Of a stretch of 64,000 bases of DNA, positions 20,863 to 28,946 are shown one piece after another. This stretch comes from Dongia sedimenti (lineage in GTDB: Bacteria > Pseudomonadota > Alphaproteobacteria > Dongiales > Dongiaceae), in contig JAUYVI010000003.1 of NCBI GenBank assembly GCA_030715195.1, positions 462,960 to 526,959 on the forward strand. Direction: 5' to 3'. Position numbers and translations under genes: made by a program. Every line of letters starts with the position of its first letter. Position 1 is the first letter of the stretch. The notes beneath the pieces were generated by a model. The model did no database searches, was not told the DNA's origin, and saw nothing but the letters and a program-made list of their open reading frames with translations.

Positions 20863-23289
20863 CTAGAACCGGAATGCGGTGGAGAAGCGCACGGTCCGCG
20901 GTGCCCCCATGGAGAGGTAGCCACCGCCAGCCGAGGACCAATAGCTGGAATCCAGCAGGTTCTCGACATCGGCACGGAACGTGATCGGCGTCCCATGTGC
21001 GTCGAGCGTGTAGCGGAGACCGAAATCCCAGCGTGCCCAATCCTGCAGCTCCTGGGTGTTCGCAGCGTCGTAATACTGCGTTCCGGTGTAGATCACCCGA
21101 GACGTCACGGTCAGACCGTCCACCTGCGGAATATCGAACTCGCCGCCGATATTGGCCTGCGCGTTGGGGACGCCGACGCCGCGGTTCCCATCATTGTCGC
21201 CGTCCAGCGTGCCGCTGAGCTTGCTGTCGAGCAGGGTCACGCCGCCGAGCAGACGCACGCCCTTGAGAGGCTCGCCAGCCAGCGAGAGCTCTATCCCGCG
21301 GTTCCGTTGGTTGCCGTCATCGACGAAGGTGTTCGTGCCATTGAGATAGGCGTTCGGCCGATTGATCTGGAAGAAGGCCAGACTGGCGGTCAGGACCTCG
21401 AAATCGAGCTTCACGCCGAACTCCACCTGATCGGTCCGATAGGGCTTGAAGGCTTGGCCAGCATTGGTCGCGGTCGCAGGCGCGACGTCGCCCGGTGTCA
21501 GCCCTTCGATATAGTTCGCATAAAGCGAGACGGATTTGATCGGGCGAATCACGAGGCCGAGCGCCGGCGTCAAGGCGTGCTCGTCATAGGCGCTGGTCTC
21601 GGCGCCGGTCGAGAAGTCGAAGGCCGTGACCTTCACCTGCTGCAGGCGTCCACCCAAGGTGAACTGCACGCGGTCGTCCCAGAGACCGACCACATCTGCG
21701 AGAGCCACGCTGTTGAGCTGGGTCTCGTTCGACTTGCCAATCGTGTTGTTGCTGAAGTCGGGTTCCGGGTCGTAGCTCGGATCATAGATATTGGTGTTGT
21801 TGAGTGCGCCGAAACCGAAGCCGAAGCCCTCCTCGAACCGCACCGTATTCGCCGCCACGGTCGCCGCTTGCGTGATGCCGAAGATCGAGCCGGTGGCACG
21901 CAAGCCCGCCTGGGCCGATATCGTATCGCGGTAATAGGGAATATCGGCGGCAATGCCCGAGGCCTCGCCTTCATCGTTGAGCACGGTGATGCCCCGGCTG
22001 GCGGAGAACTGGTCCGAGGAGTTGCCGCCGAAGGCACCATAGACGGTCAGGTGATCGGTCAGGTCGTATTCGCCGCGCAGCACGCCGAAGATGTCTCGGG
22101 TATCCGTATAGGTCCAGGAATCCTGGTTGTTGGTCTTAGCGTCCGGCGCCTTCGGCATGTCGATGCCGGGCGAGATATAGGTGAAGTTCTGCGGCCGGTC
22201 GTAGTCCTGATGCTGGTAGCCGACATCGAGCGAGAGACGCAGACGCTCGCCTTGATAGTCGGCGCCGAGGGCGGCGAGGCCGATCAGCTGCTCGCGCTGG
22301 TCGGCCGCGGTGTCGCCGGCGCGGACCGCGCCGTTGAATCGCACGCCGAATTGCCGATCGGGTCCGAAACGCCGGCCGAAATCCACGGCGGTGCCGAATT
22401 GAAGGTCGGAGGAATAGGTCAGCGCCACCTCGTTGATCGGCTCATCCGTGGCGCGCTTGGGGACGAGATTGATCGTGCCGCCGATCGTGCCGCCGGGCGA
22501 AACGCCGTTCAGCAAGGCCGAAGGTCCCTGGAACACCTCGACGCGCTCGATGGCTTCGGGCGTCAGGGTCTGTCGCGGCAACACGCCGTACATGCCGTTG
22601 AAGGCAAGGTCGTCGTTGAAGACCGTGAAGCCCCGGATCATGTACTGATCGGTGTAGCCGCCGCGCGACGAGATCACGCGGACGGACGAATCGTAATCGA
22701 CGATGTCCGCGATCGAGCGCGCCTGGCGGTTCTTGATCGCCTCCTCGGTATACGCATGGACGCTGAAGGGGGTGTCCATGTCGTCGCGATTGCCGAGAAT
22801 GCCGGCCTGCGCGCCCTTCGCGACCTGACCGCCGGCATAGGGCGCCGGCAGATTGCCGATCAAGGCGCGATCGTCCGTGCCCTCGCCTTCGACGGGAATG
22901 GCCGGCAGCGGCGTCACGCTCTGTGCCAGCGCCACCCTGCCGGGCGCCGTCACGGTGACGTCGAGGCCGGTGCCGGCCAGAAGCTGCCGGAGCGCCACCT
23001 CGGGCGCCAGGTTGCCGCGCACCGCGCTCGAGCGCTTGCCCGCCAATAGGGCCTGGTCGACGGCGACCTTCCACCCCGTTTGCGCCTCAAACGCGGCGAT
23101 CGCCTGATCCAGCGGTTGCGCCGGAACCTCCAAAGCAACCGCCTGTGCGAGTTGCGGCGCGATCGTTTCCGCCACGGCCGGAGGCGCTGCGTTGGCGATC
23201 AGCAGAAGGCATGCAACACCGCCCAGCACGGCGGTCCGGTAGGCGCGCGGCGCGTTGCGGCGCGTGATCCTGGCTTTGTCCACGTCCAT
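20863..23289 (-). CDS. TonB-dependent siderophore receptor with N-terminal STN domain
   Basis: Outer-membrane ferric-siderophore receptor of 808 residues. A signal peptide (GGVACLLLIANAAPPAVA) precedes an STN domain (about residues 50-122, LEVPAQPLDQAIAAFEAQTG), a plug domain (IADIVDYDSSVRVISSRGGYTDQYMIRGF, then IERVEVFQGPSALLNGVSPGGTIGG), and a 22-strand barrel ending in RTVRFSTAFRF. FhuA/FpvA-type siderophore receptors show this layout. STN domains usually signal to a FecR-FecI pair, yet none is encoded nearby. A Fur-box-like palindrome lies 19 bases upstream, implying iron repression. Start uncertain between ATG 23289 and GTG 23295. The ligand is not predictable. Confidence 0.93.
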   Translation of the reverse strand: MDVDKARITRRNAPRAYRTAVLGGVACLLLIANAAPPAVAETIAPQLAQAVALEVPAQPLDQAIAAFEAQTGWKVAVDQALLAGKRSSAVRGNLAPEVALRQLLAGTGLDVTVTAPGRVALAQSVTPLPAIPVEGEGTDDRALIGNLPAPYAGGQVAKGAQAGILGNRDDMDTPFSVHAYTEEAIKNRQARSIADIVDYDSSVRVISSRGGYTDQYMIRGFTVFNDDLAFNGMYGVLPRQTLTPEAIERVEVFQGPSALLNGVSPGGTIGGTINLVPKRATDEPINEVALTYSSDLQFGTAVDFGRRFGPDRQFGVRFNGAVRAGDTAADQREQLIGLAALGADYQGERLRLSLDVGYQHQDYDRPQNFTYISPGIDMPKAPDAKTNNQDSWTYTDTRDIFGVLRGEYDLTDHLTVYGAFGGNSSDQFSASRGITVLNDEGEASGIAADIPYYRDTISAQAGLRATGSIFGITQAATVAANTVRFEEGFGFGFGALNNTNIYDPSYDPEPDFSNNTIGKSNETQLNSVALADVVGLWDDRVQFTLGGRLQQVKVTAFDFSTGAETSAYDEHALTPALGLVIRPIKSVSLYANYIEGLTPGDVAPATATNAGQAFKPYRTDQVEFGVKLDFEVLTASLAFFQINRPNAYLNGTNTFVDDGNQRNRGIELSLAGEPLKGVRLLGGVTLLDSKLSGTLDGDNDGNRGVGVPNAQANIGGEFDIPQVDGLTVTSRVIYTGTQYYDAANTQELQDWARWDFGLRYTLDAHGTPITFRADVENLLDSSYWSSAGGGYLSMGAPRTVRFSTAFRF

Positions 23290-23307
23290 CCCCACGAAAG
23301 GCTAGTT

Positions 23308-23328
23308 TGCGAATCATTCTCATTCGCA
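23308..23328 (-). promoter_or_regulatory. Fur-box-like operator before the TonB receptor
   Basis: The 21-base element TGCGAATCATTCTCATTCGCA (plus strand) is an inverted repeat with 7-base arms; on the coding strand it reads AATGAGAATGATTCGCA, close to Fur boxes such as GATAATGATTCTCATTATC. It ends 19 bases before the start codon, so it probably overlaps the promoter. Binding by Fur rather than another iron regulator is inferred. Confidence 0.75.
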
Positions 23329-23454
23329 TCTTTGTATGACAAATCACGTTTGCCAGGATGTTGCAACGGCAGACTGCGGGGAAAAGCGCGACGTGCGCTA
23401 AGAAAATGAGGGCATGACCGCACGTAATGCCGTGAGGCGCGTGCGATTGAGCAC

Positions 23455-24204
23455 CTAGCGCTTGACGTTGGTCCTATAGGGCGGCTTCGGGATGGCGAGA
23501 TGGGCCTCGCGCAAAGCCTCGGACCAGCGGTGGCGAAGGTCGGAAAAGTACGTGTCCTCGGACGTGATCCGGTAACTGAGCTCCGGCGTCAGCGTGTCGC
23601 GCTTCAGCACCAGGATGTCGATCGGCAGGCCGACGGCAAGATTCGAACGCATGGTCGAATCCATGGAGATCAGGCCGATCTTTAGGGCGTCGTAGATCTC
23701 GGTCTCGTATTTGACGGCGCGATCGAGGACCGGCTTGCCGTATTTGTGCTCGCCGATCTGCAGGAAGGGCGTGTCGGAGGTGGCCTCGATGAAATTTCCT
23801 GCGGAATAGATCATGAAGAGTCGCAGGCGCCGGCCGTTGATCTGTCCGCCCAGCAGCAGCGATATCTCGAACCGCGTGTCATGCTGCTCCAGGCTCGGCC
23901 CGTCGATGCGATAGACCTCGCGCACCGCCTGCCCGACCAACTGCGCCGCATGGAACATGCTGGTCGCCTTGGAGAGCGTCTCAGTCTCACCGGTCTCCGG
24001 ATTCGCGAAGCCCTCGCTCAAGAGGCCGATCACCGCCTGGGTAATGGAGAGGTTGCCCGAACTCGCGATCGCCAGCATGCGGTCGGGCGCCTCGAACAGA
24101 TGCAGCTTCCGGAAGCTGGCGATGTTGTCGATGCCGGCATTGGTGCGGGTGTCGGAGATGAGAACCAGGCCTTCCTTGACCAGGAGGCCGACGCAATAGG
24201 TCAT
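23455..24204 (-). CDS. Anbu, proteasome-type protease
   Basis: Anbu (ancestral beta subunit, COG3484), a bacterial member of the Ntn-hydrolase/proteasome beta family; known structures form open spiral or ring oligomers. The sequence opens MTYCVGLLVKEGLVLISDTRTNAGIDN, so Thr2 would be the N-terminal nucleophile after Met removal, with the Asp of SDTRTN in the conserved place. The 249 residues match the family. It is the last gene of a four-gene cluster with ATP-grasp, alpha-E and transglutaminase genes, a combination recurrent in Proteobacteria and proposed to make and process a peptide. Physiological substrate unknown. No strong ribosome-binding site is visible. Confidence 0.93.
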   Translation of the reverse strand: MTYCVGLLVKEGLVLISDTRTNAGIDNIASFRKLHLFEAPDRMLAIASSGNLSITQAVIGLLSEGFANPETGETETLSKATSMFHAAQLVGQAVREVYRIDGPSLEQHDTRFEISLLLGGQINGRRLRLFMIYSAGNFIEATSDTPFLQIGEHKYGKPVLDRAVKYETEIYDALKIGLISMDSTMRSNLAVGLPIDILVLKRDTLTPELSYRITSEDTYFSDLRHRWSEALREAHLAIPKPPYRTNVKR

Positions 24205-24231
24205 GGCGCTATAAACCTGAAGGGGCGAGAC

Positions 24232-25065
24232 TCAGCTCTGTTGCTGCTGTTGCTGGGCAGTTTGGTCGACCGTGACCGTGACCGCCAGCTTTTCGTCGGA
24301 GCCGCCGATCTGGGCACCGCGGACCGGCGCCGCCCCCAGGGCATCCAGGCCGATCGCGACCCGGACGTAGGAATCGGTCGGCGAAATCCCGTTCGCCGGA
24401 TCGAAGCCGATCCAGCCGAGATCCGGGATATGCGCCTCGGCCCAGGCATGGCCGGCCTCCTGCGGCGTCACCATGTCCGAGCGGAACAGATGGCCGGCGA
24501 CGTAGCGGCAGGGAATCCCGAGCGTGCGCGCCGCCGCGATGAAGACATGGCTCAGGTCCTGGCAGACCCCGCGCCCGGACTGGAACGCCTCGATCGCCGA
24601 GGTCCCGGAGTCCGTGGTGCCGATCTCGAAGCTCATGTGGTCGTGCAGCTCGACCAGCAGCTTGTGCAGGCGGTCGAGCGGGCCGTTCTTGGACTTGCCG
24701 GCGGCCGAGCGGGCGAAATCGACGATCGCGGCATCGGGCCTGGTGAGCGCGGTCTCGCGCAGATAGAGCGCCGGTGGGAAGTGTTCGGTGGCGCCGCGGA
24801 CGATGCCGGCGGTGTCCTGGGTCTCGACCTCGCCATCGACCGAGAGGCTGAACTGGGTGAACTCGCCCGAGGCCGAGAGCACGTGGATGATGTTGCCGAA
24901 CGCGTCCTCGCGCTGGCGCAGCACGCCGCCATGGTCGAGATCGATGCGCCAACGCCGCACATACTGCCCCTCATGGTCGCGCGGCGTCAGGCGCAGGATC
25001 TGGATCACCGACTGGGCCGGCCGGTCGTAGGTATAGGCGGTTTCGTGATGAATACGGATCCGCAT
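24232..25065 (-). CDS. Transglutaminase-like cysteine protease of the Anbu cluster
   Basis: 277-residue cytoplasmic protein with an N-terminal beta domain (MRIRIHHETAYTYDRPAQ, the bacterial transglutaminase N-terminal region) and a transglutaminase-like core. The catalytic triad is Cys168 (RGVCQDLSH), His206 (AGHAWAE) and Asp222 (GFDPANG). Such proteins usually act as peptidases or amidases rather than true cross-linkers. The C-terminus ends in six glutamines. It sits 7 bases after the alpha-E gene and 27 before Anbu, all on one strand, and likely acts with the ATP-grasp ligase on the same product. Confidence 0.92.
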   Translation of the reverse strand: MRIRIHHETAYTYDRPAQSVIQILRLTPRDHEGQYVRRWRIDLDHGGVLRQREDAFGNIIHVLSASGEFTQFSLSVDGEVETQDTAGIVRGATEHFPPALYLRETALTRPDAAIVDFARSAAGKSKNGPLDRLHKLLVELHDHMSFEIGTTDSGTSAIEAFQSGRGVCQDLSHVFIAAARTLGIPCRYVAGHLFRSDMVTPQEAGHAWAEAHIPDLGWIGFDPANGISPTDSYVRVAIGLDALGAAPVRGAQIGGSDEKLAVTVTVDQTAQQQQQQS

Positions 25066-25072
25066 GCTCGGC

Positions 25073-26014
25073 CTACACCAAGTACTGGGAACTGATCGCC
25101 GAGCCGACCCGGTTGTTGTCGGCGATGAAGGTGGTGATGAACTCGTGCAGGCCGCTCTGGAACACCTGCTCGATCTTGGTGGCGCCGAGCTGGCGGTGGA
25201 TGGCGCGCGCGGTGCGCTGGGCCGGGCCGGCGCGGTTATAGGCGCCGGCGATCTCGTCGAGATTGGCGACGATGCTGTGATAGCAGGCGGCCAGAGAGCG
25301 CGGCATCTGGGTGTTGAGGATCAAGAGGTCGGCGATCAGCCAGGGCTTCAGGCTCTCGCGATAGACCCAGTGATAGCTGGTCAGGGCCGAGACCGCGCGC
25401 AGGATCGCCGCCCATTGCGAATAGTCGATGGCGCCGCCGACCGTGGCGTTCTCGGGGAGCAGGATGTGGTACTTCACGTCGAGCAGGCGCGCGGTGTTGT
25501 CGGCCCGCTCGACCGAGACTCCGAGGCGCGAGAACCAGTAGGCGTCGTTGCGCAGCATCGTCCGGTAGGCCGAGCCGTCGACCCGGAGCGAGGTCTCCTT
25601 CACCCAGGCCAGGAACTTCGGCCAGTCGCGCGGCGTCAGCTTCGAAGGGTTGAGGCCCTGCAGCTCCAGCCAGGCGCCGTTGATCGCATCCCACATCTCG
25701 CTGGTGAGCGCGGTCCTGACCGCGCGGGCATTGGTGCGGGCGCTCTCGAAGCACTTCACGATCGAGGACGGGTTGTCCGGCGAGCAGATCAGGAAATGCG
25801 CCACCGTCTCGGCGGTCGCGGTCTCGTGTTTCTCATGGAAGATCTCGCCGGAGCCGGCGGTTTCGACGGCGCTCTCCCACTCGTTGGCCTCGCCGGCATA
25901 GGCGGCCGGCAGCGAGGAGAGGCGCTGCGCCGCCTCGATCGAGCGGGCGAGATAGTCGGCGCGTTCGATGTAGCGGGAAAGCCAGTACAGGCTGTCGGCG
26001 GTGCGGCTCAGCAA
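25073..26014 (-). CDS. Alpha-E domain protein (DUF403)
   Basis: 313-residue all-helical protein of the alpha-E family. It begins MLSRTADSLYWLSRYIERADYLARSIEA, the usual family start, here read from a TTG codon at 26014. Conserved parts include WPKFLAWVKETSLRVDG, LGVSVERADNTARLLDVKYH and ALTSYHWVYRESLKPWLIADLLILN. No catalytic activity is known; genomic surveys link it invariably to the circularly permuted ATP-grasp gene, which here ends 10 bases upstream, so it is probably a partner or carrier in peptide synthesis. Confidence 0.93.
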   Translation of the reverse strand: MLSRTADSLYWLSRYIERADYLARSIEAAQRLSSLPAAYAGEANEWESAVETAGSGEIFHEKHETATAETVAHFLICSPDNPSSIVKCFESARTNARAVRTALTSEMWDAINGAWLELQGLNPSKLTPRDWPKFLAWVKETSLRVDGSAYRTMLRNDAYWFSRLGVSVERADNTARLLDVKYHILLPENATVGGAIDYSQWAAILRAVSALTSYHWVYRESLKPWLIADLLILNTQMPRSLAACYHSIVANLDEIAGAYNRAGPAQRTARAIHRQLGATKIEQVFQSGLHEFITTFIADNNRVGSAISSQYLV

Positions 26015-26024
26015 GGCGGCAAAC

Positions 26025-27476
26025 TCATTCGATGACCCAGGTATCCTTGAGCCCGCCGCCCTGGCTGGAATTGACCACCAGCGAGCCGTCGCGCATGGCG
26101 ACGCGGGTGAGGCCGCCCGGCACGATGCGCACGCCGTCGGAGCCGCTCAGCACGAACGGCCGCAAGTCGACATGGCGCGGGGCGATGCCGCTCTCGACGA
26201 AGGTCGGACAGGTGGAGAGCGAGAGGGTCGGCTGCGCGATGTAGCCCTCGGGGTTGGCCTTCAGCAGCGCGCGGAAGGTCTCGATCTCGGAAGAACTGGC
26301 ATGCGGGCCGACCAGCATGCCGTAACCGCCGGAGCCGTGGGTCTCCTTCACCACCAGCTCGGCCAAGTGGTCGAGCACGTATTGCAGCGCCTCCGGCTCG
26401 CGGCAGCGCCAGGTCGGCACGTTCTTCAGGATCGGCTCTTCGCCGAGATAGAAGCGGATCAGCTCGGGGATGTAGCTGTAGATCACCTTGTCGTCCGCCG
26501 CGCCGGTGCCGATGGCGTTGGCCAGGGTCACATTCCCCGCCGCATAAGCGGCGAACAGTCCGGGGACGCCGAGCCCGCTGTCGGGACGGAAGGTCAAGGG
26601 ATCGATGAACTCGTCATCGACCCTTCGGTAGATCACATCGACCCGCTTCGGACCCTCGGTGGTCCGCATATAGACGACCTCGTCCTTGACCAGCAGGTCG
26701 CGGCCCTCGACCAGCTCGACGCCCATCTTGTCGGCGAGGAAGGAGTGCTCGTAATAGGCCGAGTTGTACTGGCCGGGCGTCAGCAGGGCCACGGTGGGGT
26801 CGGCGGCGGAGTTGCGCGGCGCGACCGAGCGCAAGGACGACAGCAGCTCGTTGGCATAGTTCTCGATCGGCGCCACGCGGTGCTGGCCGAACAGCTCCGG
26901 CATCAGGCGGATCGAGATCTCCCGCCCTTCCAGCATGTAGGAGACGCCGGACGGCGTGCGGGCATTGTCCTCCAGCACGTAGAAGTCATCGGCATCGACG
27001 CGCACCACGTCGATGCCGCCGATATGGACATAGACGCCGTGCGGCACCTCGATCCCGGCCATCTCCGGACGATAGGCCGGGTTCTGCCAAACCAGATCCG
27101 GCGGCACGATGCCGGCCCTCATCGCGTTCTGCGCGCCGTAGACGTCGGCGAGATAGAGGTTGAGGGTCCGGACCCGCTGCTCGAGCCCGCGCGCCAGATG
27201 CTCCCATTCGGCGCGCGCCAGCACGCGGGGCACGATGTCATAGGGGATGATGCGCTCTTCACCCTGAGCGTCGCCGTACACCGCGAAGGTGATGCCGCCG
27301 CGGCGGAAGAACAGCTCGGCCTCGAGCCGGCGCTGCTGGAGCTGCTCGCGCGGGACCGTCTCCAGCCACTGGGCGATCTTCTCATAGGGCGCGCGGACCC
27401 CGCCCCCGCCTTCCGTCATCTCGTCAAAGGCCACGCGCGCTTCCCCTCCGCGTTCGTCCCGCCGAGCGCGTTGCAT
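26025..27476 (-). CDS. Circularly permuted ATP-grasp peptide ligase
   Basis: 483-residue ligase of the circularly permuted ATP-grasp family (formerly DUF404/DUF407), thought to form amide bonds between amino acids or onto a peptide. Conserved blocks are RRGGITFAVYGDAQGEERIIPYD, NAYRPEM-type residues in WQNPAYRPEMAGIE, VRVDADDFYVLEDNARTPSGVSYMLE, IYRRVDDEFIDPL, and the ATP-site VVKETHGSGGYGMLVG. The C-terminus RDGSLVVNSSQGGGLKDTWVIE is the usual end. The ATG at 27476 is kept because the conserved FDEM motif lies upstream of the next Met. It is the first gene of the Anbu operon. The true substrates are unknown. Confidence 0.92.
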   Translation of the reverse strand: MQRARRDERGGEARVAFDEMTEGGGGVRAPYEKIAQWLETVPREQLQQRRLEAELFFRRGGITFAVYGDAQGEERIIPYDIVPRVLARAEWEHLARGLEQRVRTLNLYLADVYGAQNAMRAGIVPPDLVWQNPAYRPEMAGIEVPHGVYVHIGGIDVVRVDADDFYVLEDNARTPSGVSYMLEGREISIRLMPELFGQHRVAPIENYANELLSSLRSVAPRNSAADPTVALLTPGQYNSAYYEHSFLADKMGVELVEGRDLLVKDEVVYMRTTEGPKRVDVIYRRVDDEFIDPLTFRPDSGLGVPGLFAAYAAGNVTLANAIGTGAADDKVIYSYIPELIRFYLGEEPILKNVPTWRCREPEALQYVLDHLAELVVKETHGSGGYGMLVGPHASSSEIETFRALLKANPEGYIAQPTLSLSTCPTFVESGIAPRHVDLRPFVLSGSDGVRIVPGGLTRVAMRDGSLVVNSSQGGGLKDTWVIE

Positions 27477-27899
27477 GCCCTGTGCCGGAACGAATGTGAT
27501 TTAAAACCAGACGGTTAGCAGACACTCCCCGAAGCGCGGCTGCCGCATTTTTGGGCATTGTGCACGGTAAACCCGCTGCAAACCACCGCGAAACTCACGG
27601 CTTCGCTTTGACGGCCCGGACGGTAGCGTGCGCCAATGAAAGACGGCCGCGACGGAGGGGCCGTCGCGGCCGCACCATTCAAGCGCAGGGGCTCGGGGGG
27701 TGCATGCACTCGAACGTTCAGCGGGGAGGCCTCGCTGTTCGCCATCTAGCGCCGCAATGCGCAGGGGCCACTGTCTCCGATTGAACAGAACGGCGCGATC
27801 GTTGCGAAACCTGTCGCTATTCGTTCCCAGCCCAACAAAGCCTCGCCACTGGACCGACGCGCTCCGTGGTCTACACCACAGACGGCGTTTGAGCGGTGT
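27477..27899. other. Gene-free stretch upstream of the Anbu operon
   Basis: About 420 bases with no supported gene on either strand. It should hold the promoter of the Anbu operon near 27480-27560 and contains a strong perfect hairpin at 27644-27672. Nothing else is recognised. Confidence 0.5.
27644..27672. repeat. Perfect 12-bp inverted repeat
   Basis: CGGCCGCGACGG and CCGTCGCGGCCG surround AGGGG in the gap upstream of the Anbu operon. The stem is entirely G/C apart from one A-T pair, and no U-tract follows on either side. It could be a factor-dependent terminator, an mRNA structure or a protein-binding palindrome. Confidence 0.65.
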
Positions 27900-28106
27900 G
27901 TGACGGTCCGGACCACGAATATTGCCAGGTGGTCGGTGTCGGAAGCGGACGCGTACCGGAGGTTTGCGCTCGAATGCTTGCGTTTGAGCGCCGACTGCAG
28001 GCAGCTTGCGGAAGCCGCCCCTACCGCTGAACTGCGGCAGCGCTACCTTCAAATGGCTGAGCACTGGGCCGCGATGGCCGAGACCGATCCGGCCTCCGAT
28101 CCCTGA
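27900..28106 (+). CDS. Small helical protein, alphaproteobacterial type
   Basis: 68-residue predicted protein (AYRRFALECLRLSADCRQLAE, then LRQRYLQMAEHWAAMAE). This pattern of an amphipathic helical pair with a conserved ECLRLA and YLxMAExW resembles a widespread, uncharacterised class of small proteins in Rhizobiales and Rhodospirillales. Start is uncertain: GTG 27900, or GTG 27936 which has AGGTGG just before it. Standing alone between divergently oriented genes, it has no informative neighbour. Confidence 0.55.
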   Translation: MTVRTTNIARWSVSEADAYRRFALECLRLSADCRQLAEAAPTAELRQRYLQMAEHWAAMAETDPASDP

Positions 28107-28169
28107 GGCTGCCGATCCAACGACGATCGAGGCCGGCTCGCTCAGGATGTCGCGAAAGGCGGGCCGGAA

Positions 28170-28553
28170 TCACCGCCTCGGACGCAGCCTTCTCAGGCGA
28201 ACGCCGCCGCGGAACAGCTCGATATTCCAGCCCTTGTTGGCGGTGCGAGTATCGACGAGCGAACCGCCGCAATCCTCGACCGGCACCAACCGCAATGTCG
28301 CCCCGCCCGACATGGCGCGCCGGCGCTGAACCGTTGCCGCTTCGATGGCGGCGAGCCGCGCCTGCATCGCGTCACGGTACTCCTCCATATCGACGAGCAG
28401 CGCTTCCATTTCATCGCATGGCCCGGCGCCCGTGATCTTGATCTTCTGGATGCGCTTTTCCTGGCGATGGATCCGCTCGATCAGATCGGGGATTCGAAGC
28501 TGCAATTCGGCGGCCCGCATATCGAGAATGCCGGCGCTGGCTGAAACGGTCAT
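28170..28553 (-). CDS. Uncharacterised coiled-coil protein
   Basis: 127-residue predicted protein, family not recognised. The ATG at 28553 has GGAGA 6 bases upstream, which supports it as a real gene. The first ~75 residues are charged and helical (ELQLRIPDLIERIHRQEKRI, MEALLVDMEEYRDAMQARLAA) and look like a coiled coil; the C-terminal part (LRLVPVEDCGGSLVDTRTANKGWNIELF) could form strands and ends in an Arg-rich tail. No signal peptide or membrane segment. Confidence 0.55.
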   Translation of the reverse strand: MTVSASAGILDMRAAELQLRIPDLIERIHRQEKRIQKIKITGAGPCDEMEALLVDMEEYRDAMQARLAAIEAATVQRRRAMSGGATLRLVPVEDCGGSLVDTRTANKGWNIELFRGGVRLRRLRPRR

Positions 28554-28629
28554 CGTGTTCTCCGGTCGCGCACGGGCCGGCCGGTGCGCACAATGAGGGT
28601 CAAGACGCAGCCTGAAGCGAGACAGGCGC

Positions 28630-28806
28630 TCAGCGGGGTCCGTGCTGCTTCGTCGCGAGCGCCTCCAGAATCGACGGGTCGTCGTCGCTGAGGAGAAAAT
28701 CCTTCGCCGTCGCGGCCCATTCGTCGGCGAGGCGATCGAACTCTTCGGCCCGGTGTGGCTTGTCCGGCGCTTGGTGCGGATTGAAGGCAGTGCGTCCGAA
28801 GATCAT
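28630..28806 (-). CDS. Possible small protein
   Basis: A short frame from ATG 28806 (or GTG 28854) encodes FGRTAFNPHQAPDKPHRA followed by EEFDRLADEWAATAKDFLLSDDDPSILEAL. Composition is protein-like (acidic helix, few rare codons), but the ribosome-binding site is weak and no family is recognised. It lies between the coiled-coil gene and the broken GGDEF-EAL gene on the same strand. Confidence 0.35.
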   Translation of the reverse strand: MIFGRTAFNPHQAPDKPHRAEEFDRLADEWAATAKDFLLSDDDPSILEALATKQHGPR

Positions 28807-28946
28807 GCCGGGATCGTGCGCCCAGCCTCGGCCGCGCAATGTCCTGTTTTGCACAGTTTTGCCTGTTTCGCGTGTCTCCGGAATTGCAGCGCGCCGATTC
28901 GGGTTCGATACGAGGCAACGTCACGCGTGGGGCCTCAAAAGGCAAA

